A stretch of 64,000 nucleotides of DNA, from positions 2,958,001 to 3,022,000 of the forward strand of contig NC_017956.1 of assembly GCF_000264455.2 (NCBI RefSeq), given 5' to 3'. The notes beneath the pieces are model-generated. The model saw only the letters and a program-made list of their open reading frames with translations. It was not told the DNA's origin and made no database searches. Of the stretch, positions 23,907-33,217 are shown one piece after another. A program made the position numbers and the translations under genes. The DNA is from Tistrella mobilis KA081020-065. GTDB lineage: Bacteria > Pseudomonadota > Alphaproteobacteria > Tistrellales > Tistrellaceae. Every line of letters starts with the position of its first letter. Within the stretch, counting starts at the first letter, position 1.

Positions 23907-25064
23907 TCAGCCGGCCTCGTCCTCCGTGCCCCGGTCGCCCAGCTGCAGGGCGTCGATGCGCTCCGCCCGGCGGGCGGCCCGGTCGGCCGACAGGCGGACG
24001 CCGCGCAGATCTTCTGCCGCCTGTTCGAAATGGCGGACCAGCTTGGCCGCCCGGTCGTCGAGCCGGGCCAGATCGTCGAGCAGGGCGGTGACCTGGGCCC
24101 GGATCTCGGCCGCCTGCTCGCGCACCCGCACATCCTTGAGTATCGCCCGGATGGTGGTGAGCGTCGCCATCAGCGTGGTGGGAGAAACGATCCAGACCCG
24201 GGCGCGGAAGGCCTTTTCCACCACGTCCTGAAAATTGCCGTGCAGTTCGGCATAGACGGCTTCCGAGGGCAGGAACATCACCGCGCCGTCCGCCGTTTCG
24301 CCGGGGATCAGATAGCGTTCGGAAATCGCCTTCACATGGGCCATGACCGCCGTGCGGAAGGCGCGCGCCGCCTCGGTCCGCCGGGCGTCGCTGTCGGCCT
24401 GGCGGAGCAGATGGAAGCTTTCCAGCGGAAATTTGGCGTCGACGACGATCGGCCCCGGCGGATGCGGCAGATGGATCAGGCAGTCGGCGCGGCGGCCGTT
24501 TGACAGTGTCGCCTGCATCGCATAGGCGCCGGGCGGCAGCATCTGGCCGACCAGATCGGCAAGCTGGACCTCGCCGAAGGCGCCGCGGGCCTGTTTGTTG
24601 GCCAGGATGTCCTGCAGCCCGACCACCTTCTGTCCCAGATCGGCGATGTTGCGCTGAGCCTGATCGATCACCGCCAGCCGGGCGCGCAGATCCGCCGTCG
24701 CCTGGGCGGCACGGGTGCCTTCCAGATCGAAGCGATGCTCCAGCCGGGCCGACAGCGTGGTCAGGCGGGCATCCACCGTCTCGGCGATCATCCGCTCCTG
24801 GGTCTGAAGCCGGGCATCCACCTGCGCCTGCTGGGCGGCAAGGGCCGCCACCACCTGCTCCATCCGCCCCGCCTGCTGGGCCTGGGCGCGGGCCAGATCC
24901 CCCGCCAGCCGTTCCAGGATCTCCGCCTGGTCGAGGGCGGCATCCTCGGCCGCACGGGCCCGGCGGGCGGCCGCCGCCGCAACCCAGCCGCCGGCGACCA
25001 GCACCACCAGCAACAGGGCTGCGATGGCGAGCGGAACGGGGTCGAGGGTGGCGAAATCAGGCAT
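23907..25064 (-). CDS. rmuC: DNA recombination protein RmuC
   Basis: RmuC limits DNA inversions and has a PD-(D/E)XK-like nuclease fold. The 385-aa protein has an N-terminal membrane anchor (PLAIAALLLVVLVAGGWVAAAAA), a long coiled coil (about 35-160), then the RmuC domain with GAFGEVQLADLVGQMLPPGAYAMQ, IVVDAKFPLESFHLL, ERYLIPGETADGAVMFLPSEAVYAELH and ARVWIVSPTTLMATLTTIRAI. The length is typical. It is transcribed away from def. Confidence 0.93.
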   Translation of the reverse strand: MPDFATLDPVPLAIAALLLVVLVAGGWVAAAAARRARAAEDAALDQAEILERLAGDLARAQAQQAGRMEQVVAALAAQQAQVDARLQTQERMIAETVDARLTTLSARLEHRFDLEGTRAAQATADLRARLAVIDQAQRNIADLGQKVVGLQDILANKQARGAFGEVQLADLVGQMLPPGAYAMQATLSNGRRADCLIHLPHPPGPIVVDAKFPLESFHLLRQADSDARRTEAARAFRTAVMAHVKAISERYLIPGETADGAVMFLPSEAVYAELHGNFQDVVEKAFRARVWIVSPTTLMATLTTIRAILKDVRVREQAAEIRAQVTALLDDLARLDDRAAKLVRHFEQAAEDLRGVRLSADRAARRAERIDALQLGDRGTEDEAG

Positions 25065-25202
25065 CGGCGGGTCGTCTCCCGGATGAAACAGGGCCCGGAC
25101 GGGTCGCCGGGGGCGGGATCATGCGCCGGCACGGGCCCCGGTACAAGCGACCTGCACCCCCGCGCGCAGCCCCGATGCAGGGCTGGCCGGCGCCGGGCGA
25201 TC

Positions 25203-25231
25203 TTGACCCCGCGATGTCGCCGTAATACCTA
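25203..25231 (+). promoter_or_regulatory. Sigma-70-type promoter for def-fmt-truA
   Basis: TTGACC (25203-25208) and TACCTA (25226-25231) are 17 bp apart, about 35 bp before the def ATG. The overlapping TAATAC offers an alternative -10. Confidence 0.5.
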
Positions 25232-25263
25232 ACCCTTGAACAGAATTGGAGTCGTGACCTCTC

Positions 25264-25818
25264 ATGGCCATCATGCCCATCCTCACCGCGCCCGATCCGC
25301 GCCTGACCAAGACCGCGACCCCGGTCGCGCGCGTCGACGACGACGTGCGCCGGCTGATGGACGACATGCTCGAGACCATGTATGCCGCCGAGGGGATCGG
25401 GCTCGCGGCGCCGCAGGTGGGCGTGCTGCAGCGGGTGATCGTGATCGACGTCTGCTGGGGCCGCGAAGGCAAGGAGCCGACGCCGCTCTTCATGGCCAAT
25501 CCTGAAATCGTCTGGGTCTCGGACGAGGACAAGACCTATGAAGAGGGCTGCCTGTCGCTGCCCAGCCATTATGCCGATGTGGTGCGGCCGGCCGCCGTGC
25601 GGGTGCGCTATCTGGACCGTGACGGCGCCGTGCAGGAAATCGAGGATGACGGCCTGCTGGCGGTCTGCGTCCAGCACGAGATCGACCATCTGGACGGGGT
25701 GCTGTTCGTCGACCATCTGTCGTCGATCAAGCGCAACATGATCCTGCGCAAGCTGGTCAAGGCCCGCCGCCTGGGCAACGACAAGCCCGAGAAGGCGCCG
25801 ATCACCGCCGCAGTCTGA
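25264..25818 (+). CDS. def: Peptide deformylase
   Basis: Removes the formyl group from nascent protein N-termini. The 184-aa protein carries all three motifs: [10 protein letters not shown] (motif 1), EEGCLSLPS with the metal-binding Cys (motif 2), and QHEIDHLDG with the HEXXH zinc/iron site (motif 3). An in-frame ATG three codons later is also possible. It heads the def-fmt-truA cluster, coupling deformylation with formylation by Fmt. Confidence 0.96.
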   Translation: MAIMPILTAPDPRLTKTATPVARVDDDVRRLMDDMLETMYAAEGIGLAAPQVGVLQRVIVIDVCWGREGKEPTPLFMANPEIVWVSDEDKTYEEGCLSLPSHYADVVRPAAVRVRYLDRDGAVQEIEDDGLLAVCVQHEIDHLDGVLFVDHLSSIKRNMILRKLVKARRLGNDKPEKAPITAAV

Positions 25819-25860
25819 ACCTCCCCTCTTCCATCGAACCGAACCGGATCCGCGCGCCCG

Positions 25861-26829
25861 ATGAGCACCGACACCCCCGCCCGCGCCCCGCACCGGGCGC
25901 GCGTCGTTTTCATGGGCACGCCCGATTTCGCCGTCCCCTCGCTCGATGCCCTGGTTGCCGCCGGGCACGAGGTGATCTGCGTCTATACCCAGCCGGCCCG
26001 GCCGGCCGGGCGCGGCCAGAAGCTGCAGCCCACCCCCGTGGCGGCCCGGGCGGAAGCGCTGGGCATCCCCGTGCGCACCCCGGCGACGCTGCGCGATCCG
26101 GCCGACCGCGCGGCTTTCGCCGATCTTGGCGCCGATATCGCGGTGGTCGCGGCCTATGGGCTGATCCTGCCCCGGCCGGTGCTGGATGCGCCGGCCCATG
26201 GCTGCATCAACGTCCATGCCTCTCTGCTGCCGCGCTGGCGCGGTGCCGCGCCCATTCACCGTGCGCTGCTGGAAGGCGATGCCGAAACCGGCGTCACCAT
26301 CATGCAGATGGAAGCCGGGCTGGATACCGGGCCGATGCTCGCCACCTGCCGGGTGCCGATCGGCCCGCGGATGACGGCGCAGGAGCTGCATGACCGGCTG
26401 GCGGCCGACGGCGCGGCCCTGCTGGCCCGCACCCTGCCGGGGGTGCTGGACGGCAGCATCACTGCGGAACCGCAGCCGGAAGCCGGCGTGACCTATGCGA
26501 AAAAGCTGGAGAAGGCCGAGGGGCGGATCGACTGGACGGCCGATGCCGCGCGGATCGACCGGCTGGTGCGCGCCTTCACCCCCTGGCCCGGCGCCTTCTT
26601 CGATCTGGAGGGCGAAAGCCTGCGGCTGATCGAGGCGGCACCGTCCGATGCCGCGGTGCCGGCCGGCACCGTGGCGGGCACGCTGTTGGCCGACGGCCGG
26701 TCGGTCGCCTGCGGCGACGGCCGGGCGCTCCGGCTGATCCGCGCCCAGCGTGCCGGCCGCAAGCCCATGACCCTGGATGATCTGGCCCGCGGCTTTCCGG
26801 CGGTTGCCCCCGGCGCCCGGCTCGGCTGA
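25861..26829 (+). CDS. fmt: Methionyl-tRNA formyltransferase
   Basis: Formylates initiator Met-tRNA with 10-formyl-THF. The 322-aa protein has [17 protein letters not shown] at the N-terminus, the folate/catalytic motif [25 protein letters not shown] and AGLDTGPML, then a C-terminal OB-like domain ([25 protein letters not shown]). It starts 42 bp after def and overlaps truA by one base. Confidence 0.96.
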   Translation: MSTDTPARAPHRARVVFMGTPDFAVPSLDALVAAGHEVICVYTQPARPAGRGQKLQPTPVAARAEALGIPVRTPATLRDPADRAAFADLGADIAVVAAYGLILPRPVLDAPAHGCINVHASLLPRWRGAAPIHRALLEGDAETGVTIMQMEAGLDTGPMLATCRVPIGPRMTAQELHDRLAADGAALLARTLPGVLDGSITAEPQPEAGVTYAKKLEKAEGRIDWTADAARIDRLVRAFTPWPGAFFDLEGESLRLIEAAPSDAAVPAGTVAGTLLADGRSVACGDGRALRLIRAQRAGRKPMTLDDLARGFPAVAPGARLG

Positions 26830-27659
26830 TGCAGCCGCCGCGGATGCAGCGCTGGAAGTTCACCGTCGAATATGACGGCACCGGCTATGTCGGCTGGCAG
26901 CGCCAGGACGGGCTGCCCTCGGTCCAGCAGGTGCTGGAAGAGGCGATCGAAGCCTATACCGGCAGCCCCTGCACGCTCCGCGCGGCGGGGCGCACCGATG
27001 CCGGCGTCCATGCCTCGGCCCAGGTGGTGCATGTGGATCTGCCCCGCGCCGACAGCCCCTTCACCACCATGTCGGCGATCAACCACTTCCTGAAGCCGGA
27101 AGCGGTGGCGGTGGTGGATGCCGAAGCGGTGCCGGACAGTTTCGACGCCCGTTTCACCGCCATCGGCCGTGGCTATACCTACCGGATCCTGAACCGCCGG
27201 GCACAGCCGGCGCTGGACCGCAACCGGCTGTGGCATGTGCCCTGGCCGCTGGATCTGGAGGCGATGACCACCGCCGCCGCCCGGCTGCTGGGCCATCACG
27301 ATTTCTCAAGCTTCCGATCCTCAGACTGCCAGGCGAAGTCGCCGATGCGCACGCTCGACGAGCTGACCATCCGGCGCGCGGGCGACGAGGTGCTGATCCG
27401 CACCCGCGCCCAGGCCTTCCTGCACAACCAGGTGCGGATCATGGTCGGCACGCTCGCCATGGTCGGCCGCGGCCGCTGGACGCCCGACGACGTCACAAGG
27501 GCGCTTCAGGCCCGCAAGCGCGCCGCCGCCGGCCAGACCGCACCGCCCCAGGGGCTGTGCCTGGACCTGGTCGCCTATCCGCCGCCGGAGCTTTGGGCCG
27601 AAATGGCGAGCCGCCGCCGGCTGCGACCGGCATCAGGAGACGAGGATGGCGGCGACTGA
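26829..27659 (+). CDS. truA: tRNA pseudouridine(38-40) synthase TruA
   Basis: Isomerises uridines 38-40 of the tRNA anticodon arm. The 276-aa protein has WKFTVEYDGTGYVGWQRQ, the catalytic aspartate in AAGRTDAGVHASAQV, YTYRILNR, and FLHNQVRIMVGTLAMVGRG. The ATG at 26829 overlaps the fmt stop; a second ATG at 26844 gives a more typical N-terminus. The last 85 bp overlap the 3' end of the convergent PepSY gene. Confidence 0.95.
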   Translation: MQPPRMQRWKFTVEYDGTGYVGWQRQDGLPSVQQVLEEAIEAYTGSPCTLRAAGRTDAGVHASAQVVHVDLPRADSPFTTMSAINHFLKPEAVAVVDAEAVPDSFDARFTAIGRGYTYRILNRRAQPALDRNRLWHVPWPLDLEAMTTAAARLLGHHDFSSFRSSDCQAKSPMRTLDELTIRRAGDEVLIRTRAQAFLHNQVRIMVGTLAMVGRGRWTPDDVTRALQARKRAAAGQTAPPQGLCLDLVAYPPPELWAEMASRRRLRPASGDEDGGD

Positions 27660-29044
27660 ACCGCCGCGCGGCGACAGGTCAGCCTGAGCCAGAGCGGCAA
27701 CGGCGCCACCAGTGCCGCCAGGATCATGGCCAGGATCGCCATCTCTCCCGGGGCCAGCCCGATCGAGGCGATCTCGCCCGGCAGCAGCTTCGGCCGGGCC
27801 GCCACCACGCCATAGACCCAGCTGCCATGGATGGCGGCCAGAAGCAGCCCCAGACAGGGCAGGATGGTGGCAAGAGCGCCCATCCGCACCCGACCCGGGG
27901 GGCCTCCGGCCTGCCGGCGGTCCAGCCGCAGCCAGGCCCCGATCAGCCCGGCCAGGATGCCGGCGCTGGTGAGCAGCCCCGCCACCAGCCACAGAATGCG
28001 GGTCGCCACGCCACCGAAGGTGCCGAAATGCAGCGGATCGGCGGTGTTCACCCAGCGCTGAAGCAAAGTGAGCCCGGCCGCATCGCGGATCTGAAGCACG
28101 GCGCCGGTCGTGGGGTCCAGGGCGACACCCTCGGTACCGTCGCGCAGCAGCACGCCATCCCCCCGGCCCGCCAGCACCAGCGGATGGCCCGGTCGGCGGG
28201 GCGGCATGATCGTGGTCACCACCAGCGCCGGAAAGGCCTCGGCAGCACGTGCTACGGCCAGATCGAGATCGATCAGGGGGGCCGCTGGTGCCGGCACCGC
28301 CGTGATTCCGGGCAGAGCCGGGCCTTCGGTGAAGCCCGTGCCGGCGGTATCGGCCGCCGTCTCGACCAGATACCAGACCCCGGTCAGACAGATCAGGATG
28401 CCGATCAGCATCGACCACACGCCCGCGAAACGATGGAGATCCGACCAGAACAGTCGGGCGCTCCGCCCCATGCGCAGGATCACCGCCGCCTGCCACCAGC
28501 GGCGGGTGGTGATCAGGCCTGTGACCAGCGCCACCAGCAGCGGCAGGGCCAGCGCCCCCACGATCAGCGCCCCGTGCACCCCGGTCACCCCGGGCACGAT
28601 ATAGAGCTGCTTGTGGAAGACCCTGAGCCAGAGATGCAGGTCCAGCCCGGCCTTCTGGGGGCCGGGCTCCCCCGTCCAGGGATCCACCGGCACCCGGCGG
28701 AGATCGCCTTCTCGCCCCGCCACCAGTGCCCAGGCCGGCCGGCGCAGAGCGTCCGGATCCATGGCGAGCCCCAGGATGCTGAGATCCGGATGGGCGGCGG
28801 CGACCCGGTCGTACAGCCCCTGCCACGACATCCGCGGCGTGCCGGCCGCCGGGGCCGCGACCCGCTTCGCCGGATCGCCCAGCCAGGCGAGTTCATGGCC
28901 GAAGACCGCCATCGTGCCCGAGAGGCAGATCACATAGAGCAGATAGCCGAGGACCAGCCCGATCCAGGCATGGATCCGGAACAGACCCTTGCGGCTGAAG
29001 AGGCCGATGCGGGCAGGACTGGCTGGGCGATCGATCGGCGGCAC
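27575..29044 (-). CDS. PepSY-associated transmembrane protein of the iron-uptake operon
   Basis: This 489-aa inner-membrane protein begins LFRIHAWIGLVLGYLLYVICLSGTMAVFGHELAWLGDP, the PepSY_TM signature. A periplasmic PepSY-containing loop follows, then further helices around GVTGVHGALIVGALALPLLVALVTGLITTRRWW, FAGVWSMLIGILICLTGVWYLVE and later. Such proteins follow TonB-dependent siderophore receptors and some act as ferric-siderophore reductases in the inner membrane; that role is inferred here. GTG start, 4 bp after the receptor stop. The 3' end overlaps truA convergently. Confidence 0.83.
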   Translation of the reverse strand: MPPIDRPASPARIGLFSRKGLFRIHAWIGLVLGYLLYVICLSGTMAVFGHELAWLGDPAKRVAAPAAGTPRMSWQGLYDRVAAAHPDLSILGLAMDPDALRRPAWALVAGREGDLRRVPVDPWTGEPGPQKAGLDLHLWLRVFHKQLYIVPGVTGVHGALIVGALALPLLVALVTGLITTRRWWQAAVILRMGRSARLFWSDLHRFAGVWSMLIGILICLTGVWYLVETAADTAGTGFTEGPALPGITAVPAPAAPLIDLDLAVARAAEAFPALVVTTIMPPRRPGHPLVLAGRGDGVLLRDGTEGVALDPTTGAVLQIRDAAGLTLLQRWVNTADPLHFGTFGGVATRILWLVAGLLTSAGILAGLIGAWLRLDRRQAGGPPGRVRMGALATILPCLGLLLAAIHGSWVYGVVAARPKLLPGEIASIGLAPGEMAILAMILAALVAPLPLWLRLTCRRAAVQSPPSSSPDAGRSRRRLAISAQSSGGG

Positions 29045-29048
29045 CGGC

Positions 29049-31493
29049 TCAGAACCTGAGCGTCAGCGAGCCGAGCACCGCGAAGGGCTGGCCCGGATGG
29101 GCGATCGACCGGTCGCTGGCGCGGACGATATAGTCCTCGTCGAACAGGTTGTAGAGGTTGAGCCCGACCCGGCCGCCGCCCCAGGCATACCAGAGCGCTG
29201 CATCGGTCACGATGTAGTCGTCGAGTTCGATGCTGGGGTCGAACTGGGCCGTGCTGGTGCCGGTATAGCGCACGCCGCCGCCCAGCCCCCAGCCATAGAG
29301 GTCGAGCCCGCCCGCGCGGTCGCCCTCCTGGAAGTCATAGGTCATCCACAGCCGCGCCTTGCGGCGGGGTACGCCGCCGAGCGGCTGGCCGACCGCGGCC
29401 GGATCGTCCGGATTGGACAGGGTCTCGGTCTCGGTGAAGGCGTAGTTCGCGATCACCTTCAGCCCGTCAGTGACCTGACCGGTCAGATCGAATTCGAAGC
29501 CACGGCTGCGCTCGCGCACATCCGCCAGATAGGCGGAGGCGCCGGTCGCGTTGTAGAGGGCATTGTCGAAGACCGCGACATTCTCTTTCTCGATCTGAAA
29601 GACCGAAACCGTGGCCAGAAGCTGCTCGTCGAAGAAGGCCGCCTTGGCGCCGACCTCGTATTGCAGCCCCTCCTCGGGCAGGATCGGCGAGCCGGAGCGA
29701 TCGAGAATGCCCGGCCGTTGCGGCAGGAAGGACTGGGTGACGCTGGCATAGACCGAATATTGCGGCGTCAGCCGGTAAAGCACCCCGGCACGGCCGGTGA
29801 AGGCGCCTTCCTCGATATCGGGGGTGGCGACGCCGTTGCTCTCATTGTCCTGGCGGAAGGTGTCGTAGCGCCCGCCGAGCAGAAGCTTCAGCCGGCCGTC
29901 ATCGAGCAGGGAGATCTGATCCTGAAGATAGAACCCGGCCCATTCGGTCGTGCCCTGCACCCGCTCGACGGCGAGATTGGCCGGCACCGGAAAATCGACC
30001 TGCGGATCATTTGAAATCGGGATGACCGGGCCGTTGACCCGCGACCGCCGGACGTCGGAGTCCTGACGGATCAGTTCGGCGCCAAGCAGCACTTCGTGGT
30101 CGACCGTCCCGGTCTGGAACGCCGCCGTGGCATCGAGCACGAACTGGATCTCGTCCTCGCGCCGGTCCTCGTTCTGGTAGCGCGTCGGCAGAAGCGAGCC
30201 CGTGGCGGTGTCGACCACACCCCGCGGCCGGAGCGCCTCGTTCTTCGAATCCGCACGATGGAACTGAAGCTGGTTGCGCAGCGTCCAGGTGTCGTCGAGG
30301 CGGTGGGTCAGCTGATAGGCGGCGGTGTAGTCGTCGATGGTGCGTCCGTCGAGGTCGGGATCGCCGAAAAAGGTCGACGGATCGACCAGCGGCCGGCCGT
30401 CGGTGCCGAGCGGGATGCCGGTGTCGTAGGGCTGTTCCTCGTGCACCACCGCAAGGTCGACCAGAAGCTCGGTGTCGTCATCCGGCAGCCAGAGCAGGCT
30501 GGGGGCCACGGCATAGCGGTCGACATCCATCTCGTCGCGGAACGAGCCGGCATCGGTATAGGCGGCGTTCAGGCGATAGAGCAGGTCGCGGTCGGTGGTC
30601 ACCGGCCCGGTCAGATCGACCGACGTGCGGAACAGCTCGTCGGTGCCGAGTTGCTGCTCCAGAACATAGGCCGCCTCGGCCTGCGGGCGTTTGGTGACGA
30701 CATTGACCACGCCGCCCGGCTCGAGCGCGCCGTAGAGGATGGAGGCCGGCCCCTTCAGCACCTCGACCCGTTCCACATTCACCAGATCGACCGCACCGGT
30801 CGACGTGGCCCGCAGCCCGTTACGCAGCAGGCCGGGCGATTCGAAACCGCGGATCATCGGCAGGACTTCGGACTGGGCGTTCAGCGTATTGCCGGCCTGC
30901 TGGACGCCGCTCACATTCTCGTAAACGTCCTTGAGGTTGAGCGACCCCTGATCCTCGATCACGTCGCGCGGCACCACCTGCACCGAGAGCGGGGTCTCCA
31001 GGATCGACGCATCGGTCTTGGTTGCGGTGAAGCTGCGGGTGGCGAGATAGCCCTCGACGGGGCCGGTCGCCGTCTCAACTGCCCGGCGGCTGCCGGTGAC
31101 GGTCAGCGGGTCGAGCCGGGTGGTCCCGTCGGATGGCGGGGCCGGCAGCAGGGTCACGGTGCCGTCCGCCTCGGTGATCCAGCCGATGCCGGTGCCGGCG
31201 AGCAGCCGGCCCAGCGCCTCGTCGACGCTGAACTGCCCCTGAACCGCGCCGCCCCGCCGGCCCGCGACCACCTCGGCCGCGCCGCTGACCTGAACCCCGG
31301 CCTGGCGGCCGAAGGCGGCCAGCGCCTCGTCCAGCGGCCGGGCCGGGATGTCGAAGGCGATCCGGTCCATACCGGCGGCCACCGCCACCGACGCCCCGGC
31401 CGTCAGGGCCATCAGCCCGACCGGCGCCAGCACCGTCATCAGCCCGAAGCCGACCCCGGCGGCGATCGTTACCCGCCCTGCCCCATCCCGCAT
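29049..31493 (-). CDS. TonB-dependent siderophore receptor with signalling (STN) domain, FecA/FpvA type
   Basis: This 814-aa outer-membrane receptor has, after the signal peptide, an STN domain (IAFDIPARPLDEALAAFGRQAGVQVSG...) that contacts the FecR-type regulator. A TonB box (LDPLTVTGSR) follows, then a plug with NLKDVYENVSGVQQ, MIRGFES and VERVEVLKGPASILYGALEPGGVVNVVTKRP, and a 22-strand barrel ending in SLTLRF with terminal Phe. The frame extends to 31532, but AGGAAGG ten bases before the ATG at 31493 fixes the start, and the longer form would cover the palindrome. The siderophore is not identifiable; the RGFES plug motif suits hydroxamate or catechol types. Confidence 0.92.
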   Translation of the reverse strand: MRDGAGRVTIAAGVGFGLMTVLAPVGLMALTAGASVAVAAGMDRIAFDIPARPLDEALAAFGRQAGVQVSGAAEVVAGRRGGAVQGQFSVDEALGRLLAGTGIGWITEADGTVTLLPAPPSDGTTRLDPLTVTGSRRAVETATGPVEGYLATRSFTATKTDASILETPLSVQVVPRDVIEDQGSLNLKDVYENVSGVQQAGNTLNAQSEVLPMIRGFESPGLLRNGLRATSTGAVDLVNVERVEVLKGPASILYGALEPGGVVNVVTKRPQAEAAYVLEQQLGTDELFRTSVDLTGPVTTDRDLLYRLNAAYTDAGSFRDEMDVDRYAVAPSLLWLPDDDTELLVDLAVVHEEQPYDTGIPLGTDGRPLVDPSTFFGDPDLDGRTIDDYTAAYQLTHRLDDTWTLRNQLQFHRADSKNEALRPRGVVDTATGSLLPTRYQNEDRREDEIQFVLDATAAFQTGTVDHEVLLGAELIRQDSDVRRSRVNGPVIPISNDPQVDFPVPANLAVERVQGTTEWAGFYLQDQISLLDDGRLKLLLGGRYDTFRQDNESNGVATPDIEEGAFTGRAGVLYRLTPQYSVYASVTQSFLPQRPGILDRSGSPILPEEGLQYEVGAKAAFFDEQLLATVSVFQIEKENVAVFDNALYNATGASAYLADVRERSRGFEFDLTGQVTDGLKVIANYAFTETETLSNPDDPAAVGQPLGGVPRRKARLWMTYDFQEGDRAGGLDLYGWGLGGGVRYTGTSTAQFDPSIELDDYIVTDAALWYAWGGGRVGLNLYNLFDEDYIVRASDRSIAHPGQPFAVLGSLTLRF

Positions 31494-31526
31494 ACCGTCG
31501 AACCCTTCCTCGTCGGAGACCATCTC

Positions 31527-31549
31527 ACGCAAATGCGGATCATTTGCGT
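31527..31549. promoter_or_regulatory. Fur/Irr-like palindrome in front of the siderophore receptor
   Basis: ACGCAAATG (31527-31535) and CATTTGCGT (31541-31549) are exact reverse complements around a 5-bp spacer. The element lies 34 bp upstream of the receptor ATG, separating it from fecR, and resembles GCAAAT-type iron boxes of alphaproteobacteria. This suggests a separate iron-regulated promoter for the receptor. Confidence 0.6.
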
Positions 31550-31606
31550 TCTCATCCCAACAACGGACGGCGCGATTTTTCTTTTCAGGAAAAATGACCG
31601 GGCCTC

Positions 31607-32587
31607 TCAGCCCCCGGCGGTGACCAGCGTCAGAAGCGGACCGAAGGCGCGGACTTCGCCGCCGACCGGCCGCATCATCGCCTTCAGCGCGCGCTGCGGA
31701 TCGCGCAGATCGTAAAGCCCGGTCACCCGGCGGGCGCCGAGTGCCGCATCGGTGATCACGATCCAGCCCGGCTGGTGGCGCCGCAATTCCGCCACCACCT
31801 CGGCGACCGTGGCATCGGAGACGAACAGCCGGCCATCCCGCCAGGCACCGACATCCTCGGGCGCCAGCCGCCCCCGGGTGACGGCGCCGCTTGCGGTATC
31901 GACCGCCAGCCGGTCGCCGGCCGCCAGCTGCTCCACACGCCTGCCCCTGGCCGGCGCCACCCGGACGGTGCCGCTCGCCACCTCGACCACCACCCGGCCG
32001 CCATCGGCAGCCACGTCGAAGGTGGTTCCGGTGACGGTGACCGCGACATCGCCCGCCCGGACGATGAACGGCCGGGCGGGATCGGGCATCACGTCGAAGA
32101 AGGCGCCGCCATCGATCAGGGTCACCTCGCGGCGGCCGTCGTCGAAGCGGCTGCGGATCGCGGTGCGGCCGTCGAGTTCCACCCGGCTGCCATCGTCCAG
32201 CACCACCCGGCGGGTCTCGGCCACACCGGTCGCGGCATCGGCGCCAAGACCGGCAAAGCCGCCCGGCCTGACGCTCGCGACCGCCACCATCGCAACGACC
32301 ACCGCCGCGGCTGCCATCATGGCCCGGCGCCGCAAGGCGCGGCGCGGGGGCACGACCCCGGTATCGCGAGCCACCGGTGCGGGACCGACCTGCACAGGCG
32401 CCCCCCGCAGGGGGCCCGCCTCCCCCAGATCCCGCCAGGTCGCACAGACCCGCGCCCAGGCGGCCTCATGCGCCGGATCGGACCGCCGCCAGGCCGCCCA
32501 TCCGGCCCGGATCGCCGGGTCGTCGGGCGCTTCCTGAAGCTGCAGCAGCCAGTCGAACGCCGCTTCCAGAACCGGATCCTCAGCCAT
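31607..32587 (-). CDS. fecR: FecR-family anti-sigma/signal transducer
   Basis: This 326-aa inner-membrane regulator relays the receptor signal to the sigma factor. It has an N-terminal DUF4880-like cytoplasmic domain (AFDWLLQLQEAPDDPAIRAGWAAWRRSDPAHEAAWARV), one membrane helix (AMMAAAAVVVAMVAVASV) and a periplasmic FecR domain (TRRVVLDDGSRVELDGRTAIRSRFDDGRREVTLIDGGAFFDV). The C-terminal STN-like domain is VAEVVAELRRHQPGWIVITDAALGARRVTGLYDLRDPQRALKAMM. The start is ambiguous between 32599 and 32587; both overlap the sigma gene stop. Confidence 0.9.
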   Translation of the reverse strand: MAEDPVLEAAFDWLLQLQEAPDDPAIRAGWAAWRRSDPAHEAAWARVCATWRDLGEAGPLRGAPVQVGPAPVARDTGVVPPRRALRRRAMMAAAAVVVAMVAVASVRPGGFAGLGADAATGVAETRRVVLDDGSRVELDGRTAIRSRFDDGRREVTLIDGGAFFDVMPDPARPFIVRAGDVAVTVTGTTFDVAADGGRVVVEVASGTVRVAPARGRRVEQLAAGDRLAVDTASGAVTRGRLAPEDVGAWRDGRLFVSDATVAEVVAELRRHQPGWIVITDAALGARRVTGLYDLRDPQRALKAMMRPVGGEVRAFGPLLTLVTAGG

Positions 32588-33125
32588 GACCGGCATCATC
32601 CGGCCCGATCGCCGCAGCGATCTGCATCAGGGCCCCGCGCACCATCCGATGGGCGGTCGGCACCGACACCCCCAGACGCGCGGCAATCTCGCCCAGCGTA
32701 TGGCCGCCGAACCGGTGCATCTCCACCGCCATGCGGATATCGGGCTCCAGCCGGTTCAGTACCGTCACGATCCGCGCCAGCGTGCGGCGATGGGTGACCT
32801 CTTCCTCGGGCGTGCGCGGCACAGCCGGCAGCATCCACCAGGGGGCGCCTTCGTCCTGGCTGCGGACCTCCACCGCCCGTCGGCGGCTCCAGTCCAGCGC
32901 CAGATTGCGCACGATCCGGTACAGATAGCCCAGCGGCTGATCCAGCGCCGCATCGGCCTGGCCTGCGGGTACGAAGCGCAGGAAGGCATCCTGCACGACA
33001 TCCTCGGCACGCGCGCGATCGCCGCCCGTGATCGACGTCGCATAGTCGATCAGGTCCGCGCGATGGGCCATGAACAGCGCCAGTTTGCCGTGATCTTGGG
33101 TCAATGCAGCCGCACCGGAAATCAT
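32580..33125 (-). CDS. fecI: ECF sigma factor, FecI type
   Basis: This 181-aa sigma-70 family regulator activates the downstream receptor operon when the siderophore is bound. Region 2 is visible as DYATSITGGDRARAEDVVQDAFLRFV...PLGYLYRIVRNLALDWSRRR. Region 4 is visible as VLNRLEPDIRMAVEMHRFGGHTLGEIAARLGVSVPTAHRMVRGALMQI. It is the first gene of fecI-fecR and overlaps fecR. A Fur-like site lies just upstream (33146-33164). Confidence 0.92.
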   Translation of the reverse strand: MISGAAALTQDHGKLALFMAHRADLIDYATSITGGDRARAEDVVQDAFLRFVPAGQADAALDQPLGYLYRIVRNLALDWSRRRAVEVRSQDEGAPWWMLPAVPRTPEEEVTHRRTLARIVTVLNRLEPDIRMAVEMHRFGGHTLGEIAARLGVSVPTAHRMVRGALMQIAAAIGPDDAGHG

Positions 33126-33145
33126 TCAGGGCTGAACCCTAGCCC

Positions 33146-33164
33146 GAATGCGAGTGCGTATCAA
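33146..33164 (-). promoter_or_regulatory. Candidate Fur box upstream of fecI
   Basis: On the minus strand the 19-mer TTGATACGCACTCGCATTC resembles the GATAATGATTCGCATT Fur sites found before fecI-type genes. It lies about 20 bp upstream of the fecI start. Confidence 0.45.
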
Positions 33165-33217
33165 TATCGAGTGGAATGCCCGTTTCACCATCCGGTCCCG
33201 GAACAAGGCCAGCGCAG

